Origin: Chimonanthus salicifolius
Taxonomy: Eukaryota; Streptophyta; Magnoliopsida; Laurales; Calycanthaceae
Assembly (NCBI GenBank): GCA_013350335.1
Contig: CM023539.1
Location: 31,110,631-31,174,630 of the forward strand
Reading direction: 5' to 3'
Length of the DNA stretch: 64,000 nt
Shown: positions 11,290-23,091 of the stretch, in pieces
How positions within the stretch are numbered: position 1 is the first letter of the stretch
How the letters are laid out: the number at the start of each line of letters is the position of its first letter
Translations under genes and position numbers: made by a program
Notes under the pieces: generated by a model
What the model saw: only the letters and a program-made list of their open reading frames with translations
The model's database searches: none
What the model was told of the DNA's origin: nothing

Positions 11290-12109
11290 ATTAATGAAAC
11301 TACTTTCATGAAAATTACATTGTTGCAAAAAAAGGAATTGATTTGACACAAGTACATTTACAAGACTGATCACCGAGTTAATTTTACCTTTCATTATTAT
11401 AATAAATTAAAAATCAAAGGAAAAAGTAAAAATATATGAATCTCTCACAATAAAATGAAGAGTAAAATAGAGCCAATGTCGGATTTTAGAAAAACATACC
11501 AGTGCCCCAATAAGTTTTCCAAGAAAATATGAGATTGGTTAAAGAGCAGCATATTTGAGACTAGCCCTGGCACTTGCAACCACCCCTCTTGAACAACTCC
11601 TGATAATTCCCATTCTCCAAGTTTAGCTTTCATGGAGGAGCTTCATTGGGTAGATGGATTTGATTATCTTGAGCAATTTTAGAAATCTTTATGTCCATCC
11701 ATCATTGAATACGTATGCCCTTTGAGCAAGCCAAACAGGTCAATGTCACCATCTCACCACTGAAACAATACTGTCATGCTGCAGTCAGAGTTTCCACATG
11801 CCTCTGGCACTTAAATATCAAAATTGAGGTTTCCACATGCCTCTGGTACTTAAATATCAAAATTGAGGCTCATAGCTTATTCTCATTTCTTAATAAATTA
11901 CATCAGGAATTTGAGTTTATGTTGTATATTCATGCTTTGTTTATAGTTTGATCATCTTCATTGAGATAGAGAATTTGACTCCTTATCTGATCAGGCCATT
12001 CTAATCTTTTCCCCATGAACTGACCCAGTTCCACAGAGACTTCAGTATCCCACCACTAATGATAACTTTAGCAATGAGCCATGATGAGTGTTCATAAGTT
12101 GTGCACTAG
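11290..12109. other. intergenic, 3' flank of the PPR gene; 39-bp tandem duplication
   Basis: A 39-bp unit starting gtttccacatgcctctgg is present twice in tandem (11790-11828 and 11829-11867) with one visible mismatch. No gene was recognised. Open frames at 11146-11633 look spurious. Confidence 0.5.
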
Positions 12110-14266
12110 TTAACGATTGAGATCATATAGCGAATAACTCAAATCAGGGGTATAACCAGCCATCTTTGGCCTTGAAGCCAGTAAATTTAAAATCAAGTAT
12201 ATTTCCTCACTCTGTGGATGAGATCTATCCCCAGCCACAAAAGCATTAACTTTACCCTTGTTCTTTATCCAAGACCAACCGGGCTCCTTTTGCACCCCTT
12301 TTGATTTCATCAACTTCCTCACATCTGCTGCATCTCTCCACCTTCCTGTTGCAGCATATATGTTTGATAGTGTGACGTGGGCGCCTGCACAATTTGGCTC
12401 AAATTCAAGGATGTACTCAGCCGTTCGTATCCCACAGTCGACATTACTATGAACACTGCATGCTCTAAGCAGCGTGGACCAAACAACATCATCTGGCTTA
12501 AATGGCATTTTCTTTATCATGAGTTCTGCATCACTTAGACGCCCAGCTCTTGCAAGTAGATCAATCACACAGCCATAGTGTTCTTTCCCAGGATTGATAT
12601 GGTACTCTTTACTCATTGAGTAGAAGTAATAGAAACCAAGATCAACCAACCCAGCATGGCTGCATGCACTGAGAACACCAATGAAGGTCACATAATCAGG
12701 TCTCAAACCAACAGTAGGCATCTTCTCAAATAGATTGATGGCTTCATTACTATACCCATGTTCTGCATAACCATTTATCATAGCGGTCCACGACACCACA
12801 CAATCATTCTGCATTGTTTCAAATATCCTTGTAGCTTCATCTATGCTTCCACATTTACAATACATGTTGATCAAAGCACTATTTATCATAGCATCATGTT
12901 CTAGTCCAACAGAAAAAATGTATGCATGCATTTGCTTCCCTTGCTCAAGAATAGCCATATAAGCACAAACACTTAACAAGCTAGAAAGGGTAAATTCATT
13001 TGGCTTTGGTCCTTCCCTCCTCATTCGTGAGAACAGTTCAAAGGCTTCTTCACCATGACCTTCTCGGGAATATCCAGCAATAACCGCACTCCATGAAACA
13101 ATGTCTTTTCTCATCATGTCATGAAAAACCATTGAAGCCGAAGGCAGACATCCACATTTTGAGTACATTGTCATGATAGAATTGGAAACTGACAAGGAAC
13201 ACATGAGACCAAGACGTAGAATATGAGCATGAAATTGCCTTCCCCACTCAACTTTTGCAAGGCCAGCACAGGCAGAGATGATCGCAGCAAACGTGAATTC
13301 ATTAGGACTAACACCTGATTTTCTCATTCCACTGAACACTTGAATAGCATTTTCTTCATGACCCATCTGGACATAGGATGTAATGATTGTGGTCCATGAA
13401 ACCACATCACGGATCCTCATCCTTTCAAACAAACGCAACCCATAGTCCAGTTTCCCGCATTTGTTATACATTGTAGCAAGAGTATTAGCAACAAAGGAAC
13501 TCGAATCAAATCCCAACTTCATTGTCTGTGTGTGAATCTCCCTGCCACAATTCACAGCACCCAAAACAGCACAAGCCTTTGTTACAATTGCAAATGTGTA
13601 TGAATCACATTCCACATGCGATCTCCACATCTTGGAGAAACAGAAGAGTGCTTCCCTAGTGCAGCCAGCACGAACAAGCCCTGTAATTATAGCAGTCCAA
13701 GAAACTACATTTCTTTCTGGCATCTCATCGAAAATTCTACGAGCCACCAAAATGCAGCCAGTTTTGGCGTACATGTTCAATATCGCACTTCCCACAAAAA
13801 CAGAGTTCACGATACCAGATTTCACTGAATACCCATGTATTGTTTCCCCCAGTTTCAATTCTGAATTGCACCCACAGGCCTTGAGTGCGAGACTAAGAAC
13901 AAATTGGTCAACTCGGATAGATGAATCAAGCCACATGTGTGAAAACAATACCAATGCTTCAGAGGCATTTGATGCATTTACGTAGCCATTAATCATGGTG
14001 GTCCATGATATTTCATCTCTCTGAGGCATTTTATCAAACAGGCCACGTGCATCGTTCAAATGACCCTTTTTAATCATTTCCTTTATTTGAGTGTTTACTT
14101 CAAAAGGATCTAGCCGTTCATCCACTTGAATTCTCTCTAAAAGATCCATGTTTTGGTCGATGCAGGGAATTGCTGACCCTGTAAATAGCTTCCTGATACG
14201 TAGTCTTATCGACGAAACCAGTTTCATAGCTACGGTGCTGTTGGAGAACAGGGCATAGGCGGTCAT
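12110..14266 (-). CDS. PLS-class pentatricopeptide-repeat protein, E/E+ subgroup
   Basis: This is an intact 718-residue ORF without introns. From about residue 55 to 590 it is a tandem run of PPR motifs, shown by recurring signatures such as DEISWTTMINGY, NVVSWTAIITG, DVVSWTTIITSYVQ, DIVSWSAVIAGYS and CVVSWTAMINGYAEHG, alternating with longer L and S motifs. The E motif follows at about 590-670 (VVWSTLLRACSVHSNVDCG ... LSNIYAATGRW). A short E+ stretch ends the protein (GDRSHPQSEEIYLILNLLAS). No DYW domain is present. Such proteins bind organellar RNA and usually specify C-to-U editing sites, recruiting a DYW partner in trans. The first ~35 residues are rich in Ser, Arg and Lys with few acids, suiting a mitochondrial or plastid transit peptide. 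A second Met at residue 13 is an alternative start. Overall layout and wording recall Arabidopsis At3g47840, but orthology is not proven. The ORF is undamaged and flanked by nothing transposon-like, so it is probably functional. Confidence 0.92.
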   Translation of the reverse strand: MTAYALFSNSTVAMKLVSSIRLRIRKLFTGSAIPCIDQNMDLLERIQVDERLDPFEVNTQIKEMIKKGHLNDARGLFDKMPQRDEISWTTMINGYVNASNASEALVLFSHMWLDSSIRVDQFVLSLALKACGCNSELKLGETIHGYSVKSGIVNSVFVGSAILNMYAKTGCILVARRIFDEMPERNVVSWTAIITGLVRAGCTREALFCFSKMWRSHVECDSYTFAIVTKACAVLGAVNCGREIHTQTMKLGFDSSSFVANTLATMYNKCGKLDYGLRLFERMRIRDVVSWTTIITSYVQMGHEENAIQVFSGMRKSGVSPNEFTFAAIISACAGLAKVEWGRQFHAHILRLGLMCSLSVSNSIMTMYSKCGCLPSASMVFHDMMRKDIVSWSAVIAGYSREGHGEEAFELFSRMRREGPKPNEFTLSSLLSVCAYMAILEQGKQMHAYIFSVGLEHDAMINSALINMYCKCGSIDEATRIFETMQNDCVVSWTAMINGYAEHGYSNEAINLFEKMPTVGLRPDYVTFIGVLSACSHAGLVDLGFYYFYSMSKEYHINPGKEHYGCVIDLLARAGRLSDAELMIKKMPFKPDDVVWSTLLRACSVHSNVDCGIRTAEYILEFEPNCAGAHVTLSNIYAATGRWRDAADVRKLMKSKGVQKEPGWSWIKNKGKVNAFVAGDRSHPQSEEIYLILNLLASRPKMAGYTPDLSYSLYDLNR

Positions 14267-14269
14267 ACA

Positions 14270-14580
14270 GTCTTGCGAATATCAGATGAGAGACAGCCCA
14301 TGAACCGCTGGGATCACCTGCAAATAGGCCTCCATATTAGATTACATAACATAATATGTCCAACCCATTGTGCGAAAGAGAAAACTAAAAACTTTCATCT
14401 CCATGCTCCTCTTTAAATCTCGAGACGGCACTACTTTCTTATAAAATAAATAGACAATTGTAAAAATATTAACCATATAAAATTTGAGTCTCTCTAATTA
14501 TATTGACTTTATAATTTAGACTTTAAAAAATTAATTATTGTAAAATTATTGATTTTTTATATTTCATCTTACAAAGATGT
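14270..14580. other. 5' flank of the PPR gene
   Basis: AT-rich sequence upstream of the PPR start. No convincing TATA box or upstream exon was identified. Confidence 0.3.
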
Positions 14581-14584
14581 AATG

Positions 14585-14757
14585 ATCAAAATGAAGTTCA
14601 ACGAGTTGCCTCCCGCCTTGAAGTGAGAAGTTGCGGGTTCAAATCTCTATGGCCTGACTTTGATGTGCCCTAGTGGTAGTGGGTTCACCCGTAGAGGTTT
14701 TACGCTAAGTATCTTTATGTTTTCCACACGTAAATTCAATAAAAAATAAAAAAAAAA
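14585..14757 (+). mobile_element. tRNA-derived SINE
   Basis: A Pol III B-box-like GGTTCAAATCT lies at 14636-14646. A possible A-box-like stretch (agttcaacgagttgcc) lies about 40 bp upstream. The body continues with gtgggttcacccgtagaggtttt. The 3' end is A-rich (14740-14757, aaaaaataaaaaaaaaa). Length, order and tail fit a plant SINE. Target duplications were not resolved. Confidence 0.6.
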
Positions 14758-15000
14758 TTTATCCATCTTATCTAATCATGTAGAACTTTTCAAATAATAA
14801 ATATTTAGACTCTCAATTGAAAATTGACATCTCAATTAGCCCTATGTATGGATTAGGGTGAGTTGAAGTAAAGCTCCCTCCCCTTCGCAATTTAAGCCAT
14901 GTAGAAAACATGGTTTTCTCAAATAACTTAAATTATAGTTCAGGCATTACAAGTGGAGAATAATAGAAAATTTTAATTTTTTTTACCCTTTCGCTAGATG

Positions 15001-15289
15001 TAGGGATGCAACTCGGGTTGGATTTGGCCCGACCCGCATGACCCGACTCGAGAAATCATGAGGGTTGGGTTGAGAATTTTGGATCAGCAGGTCGAGTTGG
15101 GTCAATTTACAAGTTAAACCGACCCGATCCGATTAAAATTAAACCAAAATGGGATCAGAATGCGGGTTTGGTTAGAATGCGGGTTGATTCGGTTAAAATT
15201 CGGGTCGGGTCGGATTGTGAAGTTCGGGTTGAGACGAGTCAGGTTGGGTTTTAAGGAACCCGACCCACCCAACTCAAATTGCAACCCTG
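15001..15289. mobile_element. hAT-type MITE
   Basis: The left end TAGGGATGCAACTCGGGTTG and the right end ...AACTCAAATTGCAACCCTG are imperfect inverted repeats. The 8-bp flanks are gctagatg (14993-15000) and gttagatg (15290-15297), matching at seven of eight. The interior is rich in gggttggg/gacccgac words and has no ORF. The 8-bp duplication and the AGGGNTGNAA-type end point to the hAT superfamily. Confidence 0.75.
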
Positions 15290-15299
15290 GTTAGATGGT

Positions 15300-16540
15300 A
15301 GTAATAGATACACCCTCGTTTTTATCCTTAGAGGCACCCTTCTTCTAATTTAACTAAAATACCCCTTCTCTATCTAACAATAAACAATCTAACGCTTATT
15401 GCTCCCTTTTAAAGATTTTTTTTTTCTCTTTCATTGCTTATTAAAGGATATGCTAAGTTGAAATATCCAATCATTTGGTTATTATAACTTTATAAATTAG
15501 ATGAATTAAAAATAAATATGTTTAAAAATCCTATAAAATCAATTTTCATACTGACATGAGAATTTAAACGAATTAGTATCATTAAGCATGTATAGTCACA
15601 TGATTTAAATTAAATAAAATAGATGAAAGAAGAGGAGAAACCCAACAATTTTCTAGTATATTTACTTAAACCATATGGAAAAAAGAGTTAAAAGAAACTG
15701 ATCTTGTAATCAACGAATTGACAATCTAGTATATTCCAAAGAATATTATATAAGTCATTAAAATTAAATAGAATCATGAGCTCAAATTAAATTTAAAATT
15801 GAAAAAGAATTATCATTTCAAAGAAATCACGTACCTTTTGTTTTTGTAAAAGCAGTTTAATTACCAATTAAAAACCGATACTTTTACAAAACAATTTTGT
15901 GATCTTGTCACTAGTTAAAGGGGTGATTATAAGCTAAAAGGCATATTTAGATCAAGTTTGAAAACTTGAAATTTAAACTTATTAAATCTTATTATCAAGT
16001 AATTCAAGGTAGAAGTACTCAAAATTTTTGTAAGTTGTGTCAACTCAGATTAATTTATCTGTTTTTTTTAAAAGTTGCCAGTTTGAAGATCTATGGCTCC
16101 CCCCGAGCAATGGAGTTATGAAGCCAAACTTCTTCGGATATGTGAATGAAGTTACCGGCTGTTGAGGGATGGGAGGAGTTACTAGAGACCATGTGGATAT
16201 TTGACACACTCGTATATGGAGGGCATTCAAAACTCCAACACTGATGTGGCTGAGCTGCTTGCACTTGTACGATGAGTGCATTTTATTCAAGAAAACATCT
16301 AGGCAATGATATTGGGGTTTGATAATTTTATGGGAATTTCGTCAGAGTCTTCTGAAAATTGGACGTTATAATGTTTCCTTTCCACCTGTATCACATATTA
16401 TATACATTTCTATCTCATTTATATCACAAATATCACTATTCTACACTATCTTTCTACTTTCTCAATTAATTCCAAAATTCATCATAAATCCTACACCTTA
16501 AGTGGTTTAAACAGTCTCAGTTATTGTTCTTGAAGATCAA
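15300..16540. other. intergenic, no recognised gene
   Basis: AT-rich sequence. A minus-strand open frame at 16045-16290 has no recognised domain and is not called. Confidence 0.3.
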
Positions 16541-16879
16541 GGTATCAATGCCTCTTAAAGCACCTGACTAATCCTTTGTGCATGTTTAAACCTCTCAATC
16601 CATATACACTGAGTAACACTATGGATAGTGATTTTTTTGTGTTTTGAGTAACTTGAACCCAACACCTCTCATATCTTAAGCAAGTTCTTAACCGTCAAAC
16701 CACCTTCACGAGTTTAGTTATTGTCCATATTACAGCCATGGGCAACCTTAATTACATGCTACCTTAGAGTTCAGGTAAAATAACTCGAGTCCTATGCATA
16801 AGGCTATATATGTGCGTATAGTCATCCATGCAACCATAATTCGAGTATTATCTAACATAGCCATAATTACAAAACACAA

Positions 16880-19150
16880 CTCATGGTTTGACCGTTCATT
16901 CTCCTCATAAACACAAAATATACACTAGAGTCCTCAATGAATATCTTCTTGGCTCGCCTTGGGGTCCCTCAGACCCTACTACAGTCGGTCGAACTAACGG
17001 TGCGCAGAGCTTTCTCTCTACTACTCTCTGACGGTCGGATCAACGCATAAAGTCGGTCGGACCGACGAGCTCTCGGGCGGCTGGTTTTGTTTTTACACAT
17101 TTATGTCTCATGACTGCACTTTGACAGTTAGACCTGCGCCTTCTCTTGGTCCCACCGATCCTGTCGTTTGCTCCGACAGTTCTTGCCAGTCGAACCGGCA
17201 ACTCCCAGATTTCCATTTTTAAATTTATTTTTCCAATCTTTCCACCTAAGCTTTCCAATTTGAGCTTTGGGACACGTGTCCTACTAGCAGGACCCACAGG
17301 GGGCCCTCCAACACTTGCCACACATGCAAACTTAGTCCATTATATTAATATTAGGCAAAATAAAAAACATCGGGTCACTACACTAGAGAGAGAAAGGGGG
17401 GTGGGGGGGGGGTTGGGGACAACTTCTAATCGCGGAAGCACTATTTAATAGGTCATTTTCTATCTAAGTTGGTCCAACTTAATTAAACGATTAATCCTAA
17501 CCTACTTATCAAATAGAAAAATATACAACCAATTAAATCTTATATGATAAGGTTGATAAAATACGGAAGCTACCAATTGTATCAAACAATTAATCGAACT
17601 TAACAAATTAACAATCATAGTATTCACAACACTTAATCAATATCAATACAAATATGATTGCATAAACGAAAACATAATGCAATCAATGTTCAGCATTATA
17701 TATAATGATATTGATTTATTAGTTGATTACTTGATAAATCCAGAAGATTTATAATTCTAACTCTTTGAGCACATTTATGGATATCAAGATGAATATCTAA
17801 TATCACTTTTATGAATATTCATAGCACTGTTTGTTTAGAAGTCTAAAAAAGTATGTTCTAAACTCTGAAACGATCCTGAATATTCCATCCTCTTATGTTC
17901 GAAAGTCTGAACAAGCCTATTCGGAAGTCTGAACAAGTCTATTCTGAACTCTAAACCAAATTGATAATATAGTTTGATCTTTTACCAGTTGATTGACTAT
18001 GCATGAACAAAGTATTCGCAAGTTTTAATTCAAGCATGCAACTATAATTATGATGATCAAGCAATACGAAAATAAATAAGCAAACCACACAAGCAAGATC
18101 ACCATAACACAAAGATTTATCCATTTGCAGACTCTCCCGACCTCGGAATATCTGACTAACTCCACTGATATCTGAAATTGACCCACCTGGGTCTACAAAC
18201 TTTCCTCTCACAAAGTCCTCACCAAAACAACTCACCTGAGTTGCTCTCACCTTGACTCACCTGAGTCGCCACACTAAGACTCTACCAGAGTCTTCACTTA
18301 ATATTGACTCTACCTGAGTCACCACAAGACTCAACCTGAGTCTCACAACGATACACCACAAAGTACTCACAGACTTTGTCGATGCCGATGCTAATACGCT
18401 AGTCACTGGCCGTCTGACCAATGAATCAACACAGTGCTTCCTCTATAGCACCACGTCCTTGTTGCAGATGATATATCGATCAAAAGCACTTAACCAAGGA
18501 TATGAGGAAGGTTTCAAGACATAGCACTCTCTCTAGTGTCCCTAGATCTCTCTCTCACTAATTTCCAACCACTTACCATAAGTAGAGCCTCACATACTGT
18601 TTCAGATCAGTTAAGATCGAAGTGATTGATCACACAAAGGACTATTAAATGATTTGCAGTTTAGGCACATATAGTCTCTCAATCATAGCTTTTCACAGAA
18701 TGCTCAATTATTTGCACAACAGTTATTAGAATTTTCCAGGCAATGCATTCTTTTCAAACGACATAATTGGTATTTATAGATTTCAAGCTCATAAGTTCAG
18801 ACCTCTGAACTTCCAAGGTTCAGACCTCTGAAATGGCCCAACAGCTCACAACCAACTCTATGATAATCGAGCAAATCTCTCTCATTTCAGTCACATTTCC
18901 CACAGGTGTATATCCAGTTTGTCATCCAGCTAGACACACTCCATCAACTAGTTTTTCATAATCTTACAACTCATCAATGATTTGAAACCAACAGCTAGCT
19001 ACACAAGCTCTTCAAAAGTTTGAATCATCCCATTTAGAGTTTTGAATCTGCGAGAGACTAAGTCCATAGGTTCGACCACACTATGTTCTACTCAGATGTC
19101 TGAATCAACCCATTCAGAGCTCTGAACTGCAGACCATAATTTTTACAAAC
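16880..19150. repeat. LTR-retrotransposon-derived noncoding sequence
   Basis: No coding domain is seen, but the texture is that of an LTR or leader. A dyad gtcggtcggaccgac lies near 17050. A purine/G tract lies at 17383-17413 (gagagaaaggggggtggggg). Repeated gaagtctgaacaag words occur at about 17890-17950. Many acctgagtc/tgactc words cluster at 18225-18345. A pair of ttcagacctctgaa words lies near 18800. Ends and target duplications were not found, so lineage and orientation remain open. Confidence 0.4.
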
Positions 19151-19202
19151 CCAAAACTATAGACTTCCATGCCTAGAATTATCTACTCCATACATCCATC
19201 TA

Positions 19203-19687
19203 AGTAAAACCTCTATAATGTAATATGGTTGGGACCATAGTACATATATTACATTATAGAGGTTATAAAATTAGAGGGCCTATTAGTATTTCTTTCAAAA
19301 AATCTCTTTAAAACTCTCACCTGTCATTAAAATGTACTTTTGACTTCTCTTTGTGAAAACAAATCACTCCATTCATTCCTATACAGTTCTCGTTCATTGA
19401 GAACATAGCGTTTATCCTGAAGTCTATCTCAGATTACTCTTCTGGAATTTAGATTATGTAGTTTGTGAGGTCTTTAGCCACTTTTGCAATAATTTTGTAT
19501 TATGAATGTATGAAATATTACTTTACAAAATGGTTGGGGAAATCTTTTTATTCTGAATATATTGAGTACTGAGTTAGAGAAATTTATTACATTTTGTATG
19601 CGCTCGAGGTCGGGACCAACTGCCGATATTATTTTAGACATGTTATAACTTTATAAAGTATTACATTATAGAGAATTTACTATATTT
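19203..19687. mobile_element. MITE with AGTAAA...CTCTATAATGTAATA termini
   Basis: The left end AGTAAAACCTCTATAATGTA and the reverse complement of the right end AGTAAATTCTCTATAATGTA match over most positions. A second internal inverted copy (atattacattatagaggtt, near 19246-19264) and a gggacca motif follow. The arrangement is familiar from an abundant plant MITE family with cctctataaattaata-type ends. No ORF is present, and the target duplication is not clear. Confidence 0.55.
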
Positions 19688-19771
19688 GTTATATGATTTT
19701 AAACTTTGAAAATGCATATATTGGTTTTAAATCCCAAATACATATATATAGATTTTCAAAGTCTTAGATGA

Positions 19772-20401
19772 CAACATAGATTTTTGGACACCGAAATTGA
19801 CAAGCGAGAGAACACAGGTTCAACTATGTCTTTAACACAAAGAATTTTACATTTTTCCTTGCTTGTCACTTTTTTGCTTCATTCATGAAGCCCCATTGCG
19901 AGGAAAACTAAAGAGTTCGAAGAGTTTGGAAAGTTGTTCCTCGTAATCCAAGAAATATTTAAAAAGCTCTCTATAAAAGTTGTGTTCCTAAACCAACTAT
20001 GAAGAGTGCAACATTTCGTTGAAGAAAAAAAAAAGAATAATAACATTCCTTTAAATCAGGTACATACACACTCCATCAAGGTAAATAGTAGCCGTATTCC
20101 AAAAGGGATGCCTTATGATGAATTTGGGAGTCATAAAACAACTTCGACGATATTTCCTTCCCATTGCCAATAAAACTAACAAGTAAGAGAAAATGTTAAA
20201 TGACAAAAAATAAAGGCTTATAATAAAAAAGGAACAAGTTGTTAGGGTGAAGATTTAGATAGAATGTCTGGTTTATACCCACATTCAAGTGAAGACTTGA
20301 TGGAATTATACAAGCATGAGAGAAAAGATGAGTCACATATAATAGAGTCTTGAGGTAAGGAATCTTGGGAGACTTGCAGAACTTAATCGAAAATTATATC
20401 T

Positions 20402-20438
<37 letters not shown>

Positions 20439-22059
20439 TTTACTCCCAAATACATCTGAAATTCTTATGAGTCCATATTCTAAGTCCAAATCTATCATGG
20501 GATCAGTCCAAGGTCATCTAAGTCTATTAGGCTCTCTTACCTTCCTTGGTTAGTCTTTCATCTGATTCACCTCTCACGTTGTTGCTTTACCATTCACCAT
20601 CTAGGTCTTCTCACCTTCTGGTCTTCATTTTTCCAGAGGCACACAGGACACACAACATAGACTTTTGGAAACCGAAATTGACAAGCGAGAGAACAAAGGT
20701 TCAATCGTGGCTCTAACACAAAGAATTTTGCATTTTTCCTTGCTTGTCACTTTTTTGCTTCATTCATGAAGCCCCATTTCGAGGTAAAGTAAAGAGCTTG
20801 AAGAGTTTGGGAAGTTGTTCCTCGTAATCCAAGAAATATTTAAAAAGCTCTCTATAAAATTTGTGTTCCTAAACCAAGTATGAAGAAAGCAACATTTCCT
20901 CGAAGAAAAAAAAATAGAATAATAACATTCCTTTAAATTAGTTACATACACACTCCCTCAAGGTAAATAGTAGCAGTTTTCCAAGAGGGATACCTTATGA
21001 TGAATTTGGGAGTCATAAAAAAACTTCGAGGATATTTCCTTCCTATTGTCAATAAAACTAACATGTAAGAGAAAATGTTAAATGCCCAAAAGTAAAGGCT
21101 TATTATAAAAAAGGAACAAGATTTTAGGGTGAAGATTTAGATGGAATGTCTGGTTCATACCCACATTCAAGTGAAGACTTGATGGAATTATTCAAGCATG
21201 AGAGAAAATATGACTTAGATATAATTGAGTCTTGCGGCAAGGAATCTTAGGAGACTTGCAGAATTTGATCGTAAAATCTATCTCCTTAACTTATCTATAT
21301 ATAAGTTTACTACCAAATACATCTGAAATTCTTATGAATCCACATTCTAAGTCCAGATCTATCACGAGATCATTTCAAGGTCATCTAAGTCTATTAGGCC
21401 CTCTTACTCGCCTTGGTTAACCTTTCATCTGATTCACCTCTCACGTTGTTGCTTTGCCATTCACCATCTAGGTCTTCTCAAGTTCTGGTCTTCATTCTTC
21501 CAAAGGCACAAAAGACACACAACGTAAATTTTTGGACACCGAAATTGACGAGCGAGAGAAAACGGGGTCAACTATGGCTCTAACACAAATAATTTTGCAT
21601 TTTTCCTTGCTTGTCACTTTTTTGCTTCATTCATGAAGCTCCGTTGCGAGGAAAATTAAAGAGCTCGAAGAGTTTGGAAAGTAGTTCCTCGTAATCCAAG
21701 AAATATTTGAAAAGCTCTCTATAAAAGTTGTGTTCCTAAACCAAGTATGAAGAGACCTACATTTCCTCAAAGAAAAAAGAAGAATAATAACATTCCTTTA
21801 AATCAGTTACATACACACTCCCTCAAGGTAAATAGTAGTAGTATTCCAAGAGAGATACCTTATGATGAATTTGGGAGTCATAAAACAACTTCGAGGATAC
21901 TTCCTTCCTATTGTCAATAAAACTAACAAATAAGATAAAATGTTAAATGCCCAAAAGTAAAAGCTTATTATAAAAAAAGGAACAAGTTGTTAGGGTGAAG
22001 ATTTAGATGGAATGTCTGGTTCATACCCACATTCAAGTGAAGATTTGATGGAATTATTC
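19772..22059. repeat. tandem array of ~870-880 bp units (third unit interrupted)
   Basis: The marker word accgaaattgac occurs at 19790, 20671 and 21538, giving periods of 881 and 867 bp. The three units align along their length (for example ttgcttcattcatgaagc, cctcgtaatccaagaaatat, caagtgaagacttgatgg or close variants). The third unit stops at 22059 where a solo LTR has inserted. It resumes at 30053 (tattcaagcatgag) and matches to about 30140. A (TA)n microsatellite lies in unit 1 (20405-20434). No gene was recognised in the unit. Confidence 0.85.
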
Positions 22060-22667
22060 TGTGACGCCACGCCCTTTTTCCATCTATTTTAAAAATCAGA
22101 GTACATTTTTTTTTTTTTGTGAAATTAAGGAAAAGGACAGAGTGCCACGACGCAAGCAGAGTTCGGGTCCGAAGACTCGACCCTTGACTGATCCAACCTA
22201 GCAAATGCGTGGTACAAACCCACGATAACATTTTGCATGTGCTAGCACAACGTGCGGAAAACTTAAACATTTATATGTGCAACATAATTACATCTCAAGC
22301 ATAGATAAGGATTTCCCAGAAATATAAGTCAAATACAAACAAACCACATATCCAAGTAAGAGTTACTCTTAATATTACATTCCAAAGTCCAATACTCCTA
22401 CAAATTACATCATGTCCAAAATATCAAAATTAAACTAAGTTCCTCAAGCATCTCTTGTTCATTTCTCAATCAAGCTTGGCCATCGCTAAGTCCAATTTCA
22501 GCTTCCTTTCTTTCACATGTTTTCACATCTAAAGGGGAGAAAATTTATGGACTTAGTCAACGTACCCAGTAGGAATTTCAAATAAAAGTATATGCATTAT
22601 TTGAGCATTATAGTACTTAAAATAAAACCACCTTTATAATCTCAAGTTTGGAAATAACATGCCATAT

Positions 22668-23091
<424 letters not shown>

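Noticed and set aside
11146..11633. Minus-strand open frames near the foldback element
   Set aside because: Low-complexity composition, no domain, and partial overlap with the foldback inverted repeat.
14633..14660. A genuine tRNA gene at the B-box-like site
   Set aside because: No acceptor stem or anticodon arm can be folded around it, and the A-rich 3' tail fits a SINE.
16045..16290. Minus-strand frame with KKFGFITPLLGG, faintly recalling SAUR proteins (EEFGF-HPMGG)
   Set aside because: Only a few residues match, the order of the remaining SAUR motif is absent, and the N-terminus is unlike the family.
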